Below, piece by piece: positions 13,436-25,094 of a DNA stretch of 64,000 bases. The notes below the pieces were generated by a model. It ran no database searches and had not been told where the DNA came from. It worked only from the letters and a program-made list of their open reading frames with translations. The position numbers were made by a program, and so were the translations under genes. This stretch comes from Seiridium cupressi (taxonomy: Eukaryota > Ascomycota > Sordariomycetes > Amphisphaeriales > Sporocadaceae), in NCBI GenBank assembly GCA_036674765.1, contig JARVKI010000008.1:248001-312000 (forward strand), read 5' to 3'. Every line of letters starts with the position of its first letter. Position 1 is the first letter of the stretch.

Positions 13436-16400
13436 TCAGAACAAGCGGGACGGCATCAGCTGGGGCGGCATCCTGTGAGGACCAGCCCTGGTACTCGTCC
13501 GAGTCTCGGTCACGATGCGCGTCATGAGGACGCTGGTGACATTGAATGCGCAGCCATGGACCATGGCGTACCCCTTGCCGTCCCAGACCGTCCCGTTCCA
13601 CGACTTGACGCCCGTCGGGATCGGGAAGTTCTTCGGGATCGAGTAGCTCGTGCCGTTGCAGACCAGCACCGTCTCGTTGCTGGCCGGCGGGTGAAGAGGC
13701 CGCCCAGTGCCATGTGGCGGCGGCGCCGTGAGCTTGGGGCCGCTCATGGTCGAGTTTCCGAAGTAGGAGCCTCCAGTGCCAGCTGGTCTTGTCCAGCTTA
13801 TGCCGCCAGTATACGCCGGGGCCTTGCTCGTGGTGGAGTTGAGGGGCGTGGTCGGCATACTGCCGATGGGCGAACTGTTATCTGTCGATTTCATGCTTGT
13901 GGTCGCATTGTATGGAGCCGAGGGCACATTCATTGGCTTAGAAGTTGTTGTAGCAGTAGTATTCGTCGTCGAAGTTGTCAAATTCATAGTCCCCATCCCC
14001 GGCGCAGGGACCTTCGGAGGTTCTTTCACGACCTGATCTTTCTGGATGTTCTGCACAAAATGACCGCCGCCGCCGCTTTTAGCGATATAGACGATCTTGT
14101 TTATGGCCTTGACGACAGCAGGGTCCTTGAGCTTGTTGCGATAATCCTCAATGAACCTCTCGTGAGCCTTGCGCAGGTCCGGGTGAACTTTCTGCCACAA
14201 ATCTCCTGCCTTATCGTTCCAACCTAGGCGGATTGCCAAAGAGGCGATGGTATACTCGATACCACGATTGGCTGCCTTCTCTATGCCATTGGCCTTGATG
14301 TCGAGCGTTCGCATAATTCCTTGATTGGCGACGAGGCGGTCTATCGAGTAATGTTAGTCTTCAAGTTTGCCTCTTCCCTCGCCAGCTGAGGGTTTTGGCC
14401 CTCCAGCGCAAACTAGTGATGGCATATCCATGATCACTTACACGTAGGGTTGTTCTTGTCATTCTTGTCAGCTATGGCATCGATTATCTTATCGATCTGG
14501 CGTCGGATATCGGGGGTCTGTTGGGACTCGATAAACTCAATAGTCTCATTGTTCGCACGATTGCTGGTTAAAATCTCCAAGGCAGCATCCGTCTTCATAA
14601 TATCCGCCATGACTTTCTGGAAGCGTTTCGTGCCCAAGCCATCGGGCTTCTCATAACCAAAGGCGACGTGGGGAGCGTAGTTGTACAATTTAGTCGTGAA
14701 GTTGGCGTAGCCTTCTACGTCCTTGACCTGCCTGACAAGCGATTCCGGATCGTTCTTCGCCTTCTCGAGTGCCTTCGTCATATCGGCCTTCACTTGTTCC
14801 TCGGTCTTCTGCTTCTCGTGATGGCCTTTGTTCTTGTCGTGATCCTTCTTCTCATCCTCGTCCTTGTGACTAAAGAAAAGTCCTAAGCCGGTCCCAAGAC
14901 CAGCCAATGCAGCGAGGCCAAAGAGAGTCCAAGCATAGTTCCACGGAGCGACGATGCCAGCGGTGGATGACGTAAGGCTTTCTACAACCGAAATAGTATC
15001 TGAAATGGTTTCAAACGACGGCCGGGAGTTAATAGGCGGATTGGACGGAGACCCTGGGTTTGACCCCGACCAGTCCGAGTCCGACCAGTCCGTGTCCGAC
15101 CAGTCCTACAACACTTGAAGTCAGTTCTTCCTTCTCTCAAAGGGCTTGGAGAGGTATTGAGAATTGAAGATTGTGTCTCAGGAGCAATAAACCCAAAATT
15201 TGCTTACAGTGGACGGAGGGTCCGACCCAGGATTCGACCCAGGATTTGATGGCGTCCATGGTTCGGACGGGACGTTCGCTACAACACCCTGGGGTTAGCG
15301 ACTTACTTCTTCCAGTGTGCTTGGCAAGTTATTGGGAGTCATCATATCCCGAGAGCAAAAAGGTTTGAGCAGAAAGTGGTAACTCCCAAAACAGGCTATC
15401 AAGAGTATGGAACAACTTTGGAAGTTGCTTACGAATAGACGGGATCCCGGGCGGGGGCGGCGTGGCAGGTCCAGATACAGGTGACCCACCAATCCACATT
15501 GGCGGTTGAGGGACTTGTGGCAGTTGAATGCCGTTTATATGCGAGTTTCCAATCTCGATCTCGATCTTGTCTGGCAGTTTGTAAGGGTTTTGCCCCAGAT
15601 GAGGAAGCCGAAACATGGATTTTGGTGCATTCTTGAGCATTGTCTCGTATATACCGTTAGCATATCTATCCGAATGGCGTCACGTCGAGGGTGGTAAAAT
15701 GCAATGCTTACCTTTATCAGCTGTTCTGTAGTCTGAATTGGTAAATTACCAGATGATCCTGGTGATGGTGGTGTTTTGATCACATCGGACATCTGTTACA
15801 CTCGAAGTCAGTATTCATCCACCCGTGGTCTAACTTCTAAAACACAGAGCCGATTTATCAAAGAAGGGACAAGAAGAATATCTCGATAGTGCTCAGCTGG
15901 GGCAAGACACATGTTTCTGGTGAAACATCATGGACGTGGGCCTGCCCTGGCTCCCTAAATTCTTGTCTTCATTAAAACTGGTACATGAGCAACTTACGTA
16001 TTGGGGGGTACCGGAGGTTCCTGTTCAGCATACCCAAGGTTAGCATGATTCCCATGGGATTAAATTGCCTATGCCTTGGAAGTTGAACATATTTTATCGG
16101 GAGTTACTTACCACTTCCACTACCACTTCCACCTCCAGGGGGTCCAGGTGGCTGGGGCTGAGGAGACTGGGGAGGAGACTGGGGAGGAGACTGGGGAGGA
16201 GACCCAGGGCTGCCACCAGGGCTCCCACCAGGGCTCCCACCAGGACTGCCAGGAGTTCCGGGACTGCCAGGAGATCCAGGACTACTAGGAGATCCAGGAC
16301 TGCTAGGAGGCGACGGTGACCCCTACGTCAAATCAAGGTTAGCGATTACGCCTATGGATAGATCTCGGGAGCTTTGGATCGAGTTGCCGGCTTATTAGGC

Positions 16401-17930
16401 TCCCGAGATATCAGTGCGGCCCCCCGAATTCGGGGCCCAAGGAAGCAATAAAGAACTCAAGAATGAACGTACCGGTGATGAAGGAGGTTGTTGAGGACTA
16501 CCTGGTCTTGTCGGAGGCGTTGGAGGGTTCCAATCCGGTGAACTAGGTGAAGAAGGCATTTCCCATGGCCACTTGGGTGGCGGCTGATTTGCTGGTGGGT
16601 CGCCCTTGGTAGGTGGGCTGTCACCAGAAGGAGAGTCATTGGGAGGGTCTTGTTTCGGAGGTTTTGGCATTTGGTGACCTCCCGGAACATGCGGAGGTCT
16701 TGTCGGAGGCGTTGGGGGCTGCAACACTTGGGTTAGCAATCGTTGCATCTGAACGTGTTTGGCGGACTGTCGGGATTTGTTGGAGCTCTAGTTCCAATAG
16801 CAGAAATCATCAATCGGGAGGTGTTTGCTCGCAAAGCGGACCACAAGGGGAGTGGAATGGCACTCCAAATTACTCACCTGCCATCCTGGGCTGCCGGGCG
16901 AGGAAGGAGGAGAAGGGTTCTCTGGGCCCTTGCCCTTGTCCGGTTTATCTACATTCGGGGGGTCCTGAGGCATCTGGGTGTCCTCGGGCAGGTTTCTTAA
17001 GCCATTGTTTGGCTATAACAGATGTTAGCTCTTCAGTCAAACGTCGAGTCCATGTCTAAGGTCCATATCTAAGGAGTTCCTCGAGCGTCAAAGTGCATTG
17101 AGGTGTAGAGGTGAGATGTGTTAAGTCAAAGGAACACGATGACTACATTTCAGTTCAAGCACCTGGATAGGGGGAATACTTACGGGATCCAGCAATCCTC
17201 CTGATGATGCGGCAGGATCTAGAGTCGAAGGATGCTCTCGAAAGGGGCCATCATGCCACTTATGCCAATTCTTGTGCTTGTCCAAGAATTCCCCGACACT
17301 GTCAACCCCAAAGAAGGATTCCAAGTACTCGGCTTCAGGTAGTTTGTTAACTCTGATCCTGACAGCCTGGTCCAATGGAGCCCAATGCTCCATTGCCCTC
17401 GCCAACCATTCCCTATCACTGGCGGCGCGTGTGAGACCACCGTGGAGACTGCCCTTTTCGAGATAGCCGTCTGCGAATGAACGTTTTCCGAATTCGACAA
17501 GAAGGTTTTCCTTATTGTTGACAAGGATATCCTCCCAAAGATCCTTGACTTCTTTGTCGGTCTTGGGATTCAGCGAGGATTGTTGGTAGACATATCTCAA
17601 GTGATTTATAGCCTGTTCTGGGATGCGATAGTTGAGTCGGCCCATTGGTTTGATGTCTGTTTTGGCTGTAGGTGCCCGGTACGGACCTTGGAAATTGAGA
17701 CGTTGGGTTGAATGCGACCAATCATGGTAGAAATCCGCTGGATTTGGGCCACCGCCCTCTGCATAATGATCTGCGGCATCAAGGAACGCCTCAGATGTCC
17801 ATTTCCAAGACTTGGCCGGGCTCTGCTTGATGAGGGTGTCCAGTCGTTGGTAGACGGTTTCAAGCTCCTTGTAGATCTTCTCTTGGGAAACCCCGCGTCT
17901 CTCCAATGCAACAGATGTTCGACCCGCCAT
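13436..17930 (-). CDS. Unrecognised proline-rich, collagen-like single-pass membrane protein, 10 exons
   Basis: I read ten exons: 17930-17184, 17012-16878, 16718-16473, 16322-16112, 16020-15998, 15792-15712, 15643-15433, 15278-15208, 15105-14442 and 14340-13436. All joins are GT-AG and in frame, giving about 1097 residues. Residues 1-249 are a charged helical region (MAGRTSVALERRG...). Residues 250-575 are Pro/Gly/Ser-rich with PPTPPTRP and GSPGSP/PPQS repeats. A DWSD repeat follows. One membrane segment lies near 630-653 (WNYAWTLFGLAALAGLGTG), then a Lys/Asp/Glu stretch and a helical domain to about 910. The tail to 1097 is Thr/Ser-rich with many N-glycosylation sequons. The frame stays open 45 nt above ATG 17930 before a TGA, so an upstream exon is possible. 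I do not recognise the family. A wall- or surface-associated role is only suggested by composition. Confidence 0.72.
15064..15105 (-). repeat. Tandem 15-nt coding repeat (DWSD units)
   Basis: Three imperfect 15-nt copies (GACCAGTCCGAGTCC on the plus strand) at the 5' edge of exon 9 encode DWSDT, DWSDS and DWSGS. They sit directly downstream of the 3' splice site, just before the membrane segment. Confidence 0.8.
16112..16322 (-). repeat. Collagen-like and PPQS coding repeat exon
   Basis: On the minus strand this exon is an array of GGATCTCCTxxxAGTCCT-type units (SPG, SPGG) followed by identical CCTCCCCAGTCT units (PPQS). The near-identity at DNA level points to recent slippage or unequal crossing-over, so copy number probably varies between strains. 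Confidence 0.8.
16362..16409. repeat. 11-bp inverted repeat inside an intron
   Basis: ATCTCGGGAGC (16362-16372) and GCTCCCGAGAT (16399-16409) can pair around a 26-nt loop. They lie in the intron 16323-16472 of the proline-rich membrane protein gene. A 14-bp palindrome follows at 16422-16435, so the intron could fold strongly. Confidence 0.7.
16422..16435. repeat. 14-bp palindrome CCCCGAATTCGGGG
   Basis: A perfect self-complementary sequence in the same 150-bp intron as the 11-bp inverted repeat. It could be a dyad binding site or an RNA hairpin. No function can be inferred from sequence alone. Confidence 0.7.
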
Positions 17931-19504
17931 GTTATAGATGATATCGTCAAGGTTCTGGGCAACAGCCTCCCAAGGTCATTGAGGATTATAAGTGATCGAG
18001 AGCATAATACATCTGCAATCCAATGGGAATGTGCACAATAAGGACGGATATTTGGTTGGAACTGTGATGGCGGTTTGAACTATCTACGGGTTAACTTTAT
18101 CGAAACCACGGAGCGAGTGCCGATCAATGAGCACGTATACACATCTAATGAATAGAAAAGGATTCTGGTGGCACGTCGGATACGATCAGCTCCACCTAAG
18201 GAGTAATTGAGTTGTGGTACAGGAGCTATCGCATTCCGAGCAAGTTATCATAAGGCATCTTAGCAGGAACAAGATTCTCAACGAGAGCACCTTTTACGTG
18301 TCAGCCACAATTTTGTGGATCTTATGGGTACGATCATATCGCTAACAAATCCATTTGCTTGCTTTGTTCCCAAGAACACTCCAGATATGAGTGACCACGA
18401 TTGATAAGGAAGTGTAGCTCTTGTACCTAAAAGTCAACTGGCCAAGCTGGCATAGAGCTCATGAGACATCTTGTCGCCGACGTTTATACGTAAAATTCAA
18501 AATTAACAAGAGCAATCCGAAGCTGGAAAACATTTTTGCTCGAGCAGCAACTGCGCATCGTACAAAGACCTCTTATGTGCAATGGGCGAGTCAGGCTCAA
18601 CTTTTGTGCAACTCGATCGCATCCTCAAAGACCCGCGGAACTGGACTAGGAATCGCCATACTTCGGGTCAGTTTTGTGTCTTCCAACATAGGAATGACAC
18701 GTAACGTTGCAGATCCGGCAAGCTTATAGCCGCCATTAGATATGCTGATGATACTATTGGTTTCATGGTGTTAAGAGGAAGAAAAGATTTGTGCTGTACC
18801 CATTGCGACAGGATCTTCGCATGCACAATTTTCGACCTCTGAACTCAGAATCCACCAACCTGCCAGACGTTGGCCGCAAGATTTGGTGAGCGCGATGTGT
18901 CTGAACCTATCCAACGTATGTCAAAAACTGGGTAACTACATGTAGGTAGTTTACATGGTGCAGCAACGTGCCTGTATTATGTATGTAGACACTCTAACTG
19001 GTCACAGTATCGTGGGTGTTTGAGGTGCGCCGACTTCTACGTCCAGCACTAACTAGGTTAGTCTAGTTACAGTACTTGTCTTTAGTAAACAGAGCCAACG
19101 TGGGGGGCCGCTGCTAGTTGATGCTAGATCGATCTTCTTGAGTAGGCGCGTTTTGACACAACAACGAAACAGAGGCTATCGGCTATGGGCATAAAGATTA
19201 AAAGTGATCTGATGAAGCTGAGTCAAAATCAATGGAAATGCCGGCCCATGCGCAGGCTTTCTTTTCTTTTCTGATCGCGGTTGGCAGTTCGCGTTTGGTA
19301 GAATGAGGCAATGACGAATCTTGAAATGCCCACGAGCCCTGTGACGTCACCCACCTACAAGTGCCCGGAGCGTTTCCTCCACGCCATGCACTCACTCATT
19401 TTTTGTTGCGGCCTCGAGTTCACGGAACGATTTCACAGAATTGACAGACAAACCCTCGCAGTAACAACTTCTCACATTGGGACGTATCCAGCCATCGCAT
19501 CGCC
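17931..19504. other. Divergent intergenic region
   Basis: This 1.57-kb region separates the minus-strand proline-rich gene from the plus-strand PIP-kinase-like gene, so it probably holds both promoters. A 102-codon open frame (18421-18729 plus) shows no motif. A short coding-like extension (PWEAVAQNLDDIIYN) abuts the minus-strand gene start. Confidence 0.5.
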
Positions 19505-20650
19505 ATGGCGGACCGGCAATTGATCATCGCCAGATCTATTATCTACGCCATTCTGAGCACTGATGAAGATGGCCAACCAACCTCGAAGCCATCTTTCCTT
19601 GGCCGCTTGTTCGGCCGCTTCTATCTGTACTGGTTGACCTTCCAGCTCGTGAGAACGGATCTGTTCAGTGCCTTGCGAGGACTGTGGGCCATCAAAGACA
19701 AAGACTACAAGTTCAGCTTCGGTTCCAACTGGAATACTGCCGCCAAGAAGAAGGATATTCTGCACTCCATGGGTGACATGGGATACAGCGGGTCGACCTT
19801 CTATCGCTCACAAGACAGTGCCTACCTGATCAAATCCGTCCCGCGCTATTTCGAACACACTTTCTTCAAGAATGAAATGCTGATCCCGTATGTTGATCAC
19901 ATGCGAGCCAATCCCGAAAGCCTATTGGTCCGCATTACCGATTTCCTGGAATGCTCACAGAGGAGCATTGGCTCCTTGCTTGGTACGGCTCCGAGTCACC
20001 ATATTGTCATGGAGAACATTCTCTATGGCCAGGACAGATATTCGGATGACGGCAACAAAACCAAATGGGAGTCCTGGGACCTCAAACCCACCTCCTACTT
20101 CTATCCTGAGCGGGACGTTGCCGGGGGAGTTCTCACGTCCGAGGCGACCAAGTCAAAGCTGGCCGATGAGTTCAATGACAAGCTCATACTGACCCTCGAT
20201 CAGGCAGAGGAATTCAAGGCGCAGCTGCAGAAAGACACCAAGCTTCTAGCCGACTGTAACGCAGTCGACTACTCACTCTTCCTGGTTCGCGTATCGACTG
20301 ATCCCTTCTCCGATCCTGAAGAGCAGCCAGAGCCCGACAGCGCACAACTTCCACCAGATGAACCTCCCTTTGCGCCTCCCGGTTCACCGACATGGCGTAC
20401 GGGAATTACGTCCAGTGATGGAAAGGTCTACCGTGCAGCCGTACTGGACTTTTTCTGGGCTAAGCATACGCTCCACGCCAAGGCCATGACGGGGCTGATC
20501 AAGACGTACAATCTTGTTGATAACCAAGGGCCGATGAGTCTGACAGCTGTGAGCTCCGAGTACCGCGAAAGATTCCTGAAGATGTGCATGGAGATGATTG
20601 AGGTTGAGGACAGCCCGGATTGGGGAAATGCCACCGATGGATCCAGCTAA
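19505..20650 (+). CDS. Divergent phosphatidylinositol-phosphate kinase core protein
   Basis: A single exon of 381 residues. The fold of the type I/II PIP kinase family (PIPKc) is visible: a Gly/Ser-rich loop at 93-100 (MGYSGSTFY), the ATP-lysine motif YLIK with Lys110, HIVMENIL at 166-173, WDLKPTS at 201-207 in place of the usual DLKGS, CNAVDYSLFL at 251-260 in place of MDYSLL, and VLDFFWAKH at 313-321 in place of the IIDxLQ-type motif. The family phosphorylates inositol lipids at membranes. The protein is much shorter than yeast Mss4 and lacks its long N-terminal part. The DLKGS change could alter activity or substrate, so an active kinase is inference. It stands alone, divergent from the proline-rich gene and convergent with the rhodopsin-like gene. 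Confidence 0.8.
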   Translation: MADRQLIIARSIIYAILSTDEDGQPTSKPSFLGRLFGRFYLYWLTFQLVRTDLFSALRGLWAIKDKDYKFSFGSNWNTAAKKKDILHSMGDMGYSGSTFYRSQDSAYLIKSVPRYFEHTFFKNEMLIPYVDHMRANPESLLVRITDFLECSQRSIGSLLGTAPSHHIVMENILYGQDRYSDDGNKTKWESWDLKPTSYFYPERDVAGGVLTSEATKSKLADEFNDKLILTLDQAEEFKAQLQKDTKLLADCNAVDYSLFLVRVSTDPFSDPEEQPEPDSAQLPPDEPPFAPPGSPTWRTGITSSDGKVYRAAVLDFFWAKHTLHAKAMTGLIKTYNLVDNQGPMSLTAVSSEYRERFLKMCMEMIEVEDSPDWGNATDGSS

Positions 20651-21002
20651 GCCTCGCCCGTCGAGATTGCTTTTCTTAGTCATTCTCAAGATACCCCAAA
20701 ATCGCGTAATTCCAGCTACAGGTTTCCACAATTGCAAAGACACAGTGAGACGTGATGATATGTAGGAAATCCTCTGAACTCAATGCTTGGGTTTTCTGAA
20801 ACGTTTCGGTCCAGGTATGATCCATCCAAGGTGAAGCCTTGGCCTCAATTGCTTGCACTTTCTAGCCGGCTATGACCATATCGAGATGAAAACAGAAATA
20901 TAAGGGAAGGTTACTCAGTGTGAGATGTCAAGGCTGAGTCACAACGGCAATCTGACATGATTGATTGTACTAAGAGAAACCGATACGGAGTAACTTGATA
21001 AT
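20651..21002. other. 3' intergenic region, nothing seen
   Basis: This short gap separates the convergent PIP-kinase-like and rhodopsin-like genes. It contains only stop-rich sequence and probably both 3' UTRs. Confidence 0.5.
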
Positions 21003-22417
21003 TTAAAACCCCTTTTCGACCTGAATTTCGACCTCTGTCTTCCGTCTGATTTCATTTTGCTTCAGATCGTTGAGATCATCCATCTCCAAACTTGAGCCGG
21101 CATGAGCTTCCGAAACAATGCCCCTTTGGCTGTTCGAGTCAGACAGGCTGTCCGAAATTCCACCAAAACCGCTGCTGCCGTGCGGATATTTATTTCTTGG
21201 CCGACTGTGGAAACCAGAACTCCCACTAGCAGCACCGTGGCTACCCGACCTGCCGCCATACCCCGAAACTTCCGCACCCCCGTATTTTCCACCGTGCTTG
21301 TTGGAGCTATCCAGCTTACTTCTGAAGCCGCACATGAAGCCGACCTGGCGCACCAGCGGCTGCAGCGCAGGGAAGCAGGCGCACCATAGTCCGACGTGAC
21401 CCTCGAGGTCGGTCCAGAATGCGACAGTTGCCATCTTGTAGGTCGTGTCAACGCTGAAGTCGGTGCGGGCCATGATGGTCAGTCGGATGATGCCTGTCGC
21501 GGTGGCGAAGATGCCGACGCAGAAGATGAGAACCACGCGCACGGCTTTTGTTGCATTCATCATCTTGCTTCGCACCACCCATATGGGCAGGCAGAAGAGC
21601 GCCACGTCTATGGCGATGCCCACCCCCGCATGTGTCCACATCATGATCGCCTCCGAGTCTTTCGATATACAGTCGCCGCTACCTGGGGGGAGCCAGAGAT
21701 CACTATCAAGAGAAGAGGTGGCCTATTAGTTCTAGTGCTTCGAGGATAGATACCGAGAAACTCTTTTTACTCACCTGAGTTTGTGGCACTCAAGGAGGCG
21801 GAAGAGAAAGCACACGATCGTCTGGACGATGATGACGCCTCCGGTCGCGTAGGTCAAAATCTTGAAAATTCCTTGAACAGGGGAAGTGTTGGCGGGGAGC
21901 TCATATGGTCAAACGGAACAGAGAACAACTCACTATCTCTAGCCAGGCGCAGTAGGAACGCGACGATAGCAAGTCTCATCAAGCCTACGCACCAAAAGTA
22001 CATCAAATGCTGGGTGGTCAGAGCCGCGAAGAACGGCGGAACAAATGCCCCAGGTATCTCATACATGTGTGCCCCAGACCCTAGACCAACGGCTAACAGC
22101 AAAACCCCATAGTCAGTGCATGGACTTTCTCGGTATCACAGAGCTCGTTACTCACTGCGTATTTCAAGTCCCGAGAACACAACCAGCAACAAGTACGCCA
22201 CCACGGTAACGGCATCGTCCAGCCCTAGCCCCTTTGTCATGAATGCCCTCACATAGAACCGGGTGACGACGAAGACGGTCGAGAAGACGATTAGACAGAT
22301 GTTGAGATCCCGCTGTGCGAACCCTTGGTAGTCCGTCGTCGTACTGAAGTCGAAGGCCGGCAAAGACATGATGGGCAACGATTTCGAACCGGCAATTCCA
22401 GACTGGCTGGGCACCAA
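21003..22417 (-). CDS. Fungal rhodopsin-like integral membrane protein (PTH11-related family)
   Basis: Four exons, 22417-22156, 22092-21934, 21871-21775 and 21702-21003, give 405 residues. All introns are 62-72 bp, GTGAGT-type, and in frame. The protein carries the seven-helix pattern of the fungal rhodopsin-domain family: an early VVTRFYVRAFMTKGLGLDD motif (loop after helix 2), LSDLWLPPGSGDCI before a long helix, and the IDVALFCLPIWVV and GIIRLTIMARTDF segments. The C-terminal tail is Gly/Ser-rich and acidic, and is cytosolic by analogy. The family is plasma-membrane and receptor-like, but ligands are generally unknown. The extracellular CFEM domain of true PTH11 proteins is absent. ATG 22417 is used, though the ATG at 22369 (MSLPAFDF) is also possible. 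Confidence 0.82.
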
Positions 22418-25094
22418 TTACTGACTTGTGACAGATAGCAAGAGGATCAGGTGCCAGGCAATAAGCAGCGCTGATCACCACTGCTCTTGATCTCGAGATT
22501 TCGAAAACTGGGGAAACACGATGGGATCAGGGGGTCATCACTCGATGTGATGACGGACAGCACGACATCTTTATGCCCCACTGACCATGTGGGATGCTTG
22601 AACCGCGATATGCCATTTGTGCTTGTTTCTGTTGTGACAGTATTTCGTTTCGCTTGATAACATTCTTCATCGGAGCCGAGAAGACCGGGATATGTGACAG
22701 AGACGCAACCACAACCGGGATGGGCAGACAGGGAGTGTTTGACTGGCGTTCTGAGTATTCCTTTCAGCCACTGGCGAGACGAGTGTACCGTAATAGATTG
22801 TCATTGAGCGCCTCGGTGCGATACCCTTGCGATTCCAGCTCAGAAACTATTTGTTTTGGCCTTCGCTTAGTTGAGCCTATAACTTGGCTTGTTTGCCAGT
22901 CATTCGTCAGGTTGTCAATCGATAGATAGAATCCATGTTCAGTACCATATTAGGAGCATCCTTGTGCAAGAAGGATTAGGAGGCGGCTGCATTGTAGAAC
23001 CTGGGTACCCCTGGAACGCGACGTCGTCTATCATGGGCCAGACAGAGCCGATGTCACAGTTCCGGTTGAGCAATTGTGGCACCGGAGACTGTGCCACGAT
23101 GCTATATGACAAGTCCTGCGAGTAACCTACTGGGATCGCAAGACTGTTCGACTCTCTGTCATCTCGGCGTTTCTAAGGTCCGTGGACGTCTTTGCGCCAT
23201 AGCTCGTTCACGAAGCAGTCCAAGACTGACACTGGTCACTTAATCGTAGGACGTAGTGACGCATATGGCAGGATACCAGTTGCCGATGAGCCAGACCCTG
23301 TGTCAAGCGGAAGAAATATGCGGGAGGCAGGAACTTGCATAGGGGAATTGAGCTTGCGCATCGAGATGCTTGTATTCCTCCTTCCTTCATTCCATACTTC
23401 TAGGGGGGCATGCGCACCTGCAAGCTCATGCATCCAGGTAACGTACGCAGGCACAAAACTTATGTAGCGGCCGTCAGCCGGTTAGAGGAACCCTGGTAAG
23501 GACCCTTCCTACAAAGTTAGCGGGGCCGGTGAGCATTTCCAGACACAACGGTGGTGTGGTGGTGGAAGTTGCCCACAACTTCGTCGTTACCAAAAGTTGT
23601 GGTTCAACGTTGGCGGGTGCCACCGGATCGTCCGCTAAGATAATGAGATCTAGTGCTATGTACTAAAAGAATGCAAGAGCGATAAGGTTGCTACCGGCTC
23701 TAGTGGATAGGTAAATGTTTGAGGTCCCGAACCACATACATAGAACATAGAACAGAGCGTGGTGTTTCCAAAGTCTTGCACCTTGTCAAACGGAGCTCTG
23801 AAAGGCGGCATCTATCATGAATATTATGCTGCAGCACAGGATGCACAACTGGCGGCTTCGGCTCTGCGACTCCGACCGGCATTCCCGGGAACGTCCAGCA
23901 CTTGCAGCTTCCTTCCTCCGGGCGTTCTTCAGCTTTCTCATCGATGAGCGGGATCGATGAGTACTATTTGGGAGATTCAGGCTTGCCTGCGGCTTTGAGT
24001 TCCCTTTTGAGTCGCTGAACGTTCAAGGGTCCCTGCGAACATGCGGTTCGGAGAGAATTGTCAAGCGAGCACAAGCGAATCAGCCACAACACCAGACCCT
24101 CGGTGATTGATCCAGTAAGCAGAACATATGTACAGAGGGACATTGGAGGCGTGATAAACTTGCAGCATGTGAGACATGCTGCGGCCGTTGCCCAATAGTC
24201 GCATTGACAGTCGACCTGCCTACCCACTTCCCGGAAAGCCGTTGTCAACCCCAGCCCGCTGCCGGAAGAGATCCCTAATGGCACGAGAGGTACTTGACAG
24301 GGACATGTACGAGTGGAATGTTCGTCAAGTCCACTATGGGCCGGGGATAATCGCTATAACGTGCTTAATTCCAGCAAACGCGTTGACCCTAGCGAATCAT
24401 CACGGCCGGGCCCCCGGTCGCCATTCCTGCCATCCCCACTTTCATAGATCGACTGGAGCGACTCCGAGAGAGCAATCCCTAGACGAGAACATGCGAGGAC
24501 TGGGGCATAGTCGCCCCATCCCATCCCTATTTGATGGTTCTAGATGTATACCCATGGCCAAGGGATGCTAGCGACGGAAGAGGATTCCCAAAACTCTCGA
24601 TAGACGGTGATGCATTCCAAGGATAATTTATCCGCAATGCCAACCCAGCATCATCGCCTATCATTTTCCATATATAACGTCCCACTAATATATCAGCCCA
24701 GTACTACAACTGATGCTACTATAAACGCGATATGGTAGGCAGCCTTGTCCGGGAGACTATTGAAGTACCCTTGGGCAAAAGTGGCGACTCGACACGGAGA
24801 ATAGCGTCCCAGGCTCTCGGGCCCTTGTTACGTGCCGCGAGGCTTGCATCTTCGCCTCGCAGATTACACGATGCCTGTGACCTGCATATGTAAAGGCGAC
24901 TCGCTGCCGCTGCAGCATGCATACACCGAGCACTCTCCAGCCGTGTGCACAGTCTGTCGATCGTTCCCTTCCCCTTTCATTATAATCAAGAACTCCCGTT
25001 GGCGGAAAACGAGCTGATCTAATCGAGACACTGACACACATTCGTCAAATCCTGTTTCTGAGGACTTGTTTTCCCCCGTCCCGGAAAGTGCGTT
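22418..25094. other. Intergenic region upstream of tyrosinase
   Basis: No gene can be supported in these 2.7 kb. Small open frames on both strands overlap and lack motifs. The last 150 bp before the tyrosinase ATG contain a CT-rich stretch (about 24960-24980) and a TATAAT-like sequence, which could belong to its promoter. Confidence 0.45.

Noticed and set aside
13241..14227. 328-codon open frame on the plus strand
   Set aside because: It is antisense to the last exon of the proline-rich membrane protein, is Arg-rich and has no motif. The minus-strand exon explains the openness.
15295..15432. Extra exon in the proline-rich gene between 15295 and 15432
   Set aside because: The frame needed to join exon 8 meets a TAA in this stretch. 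Treating 15279-15432 as one intron keeps the frame.
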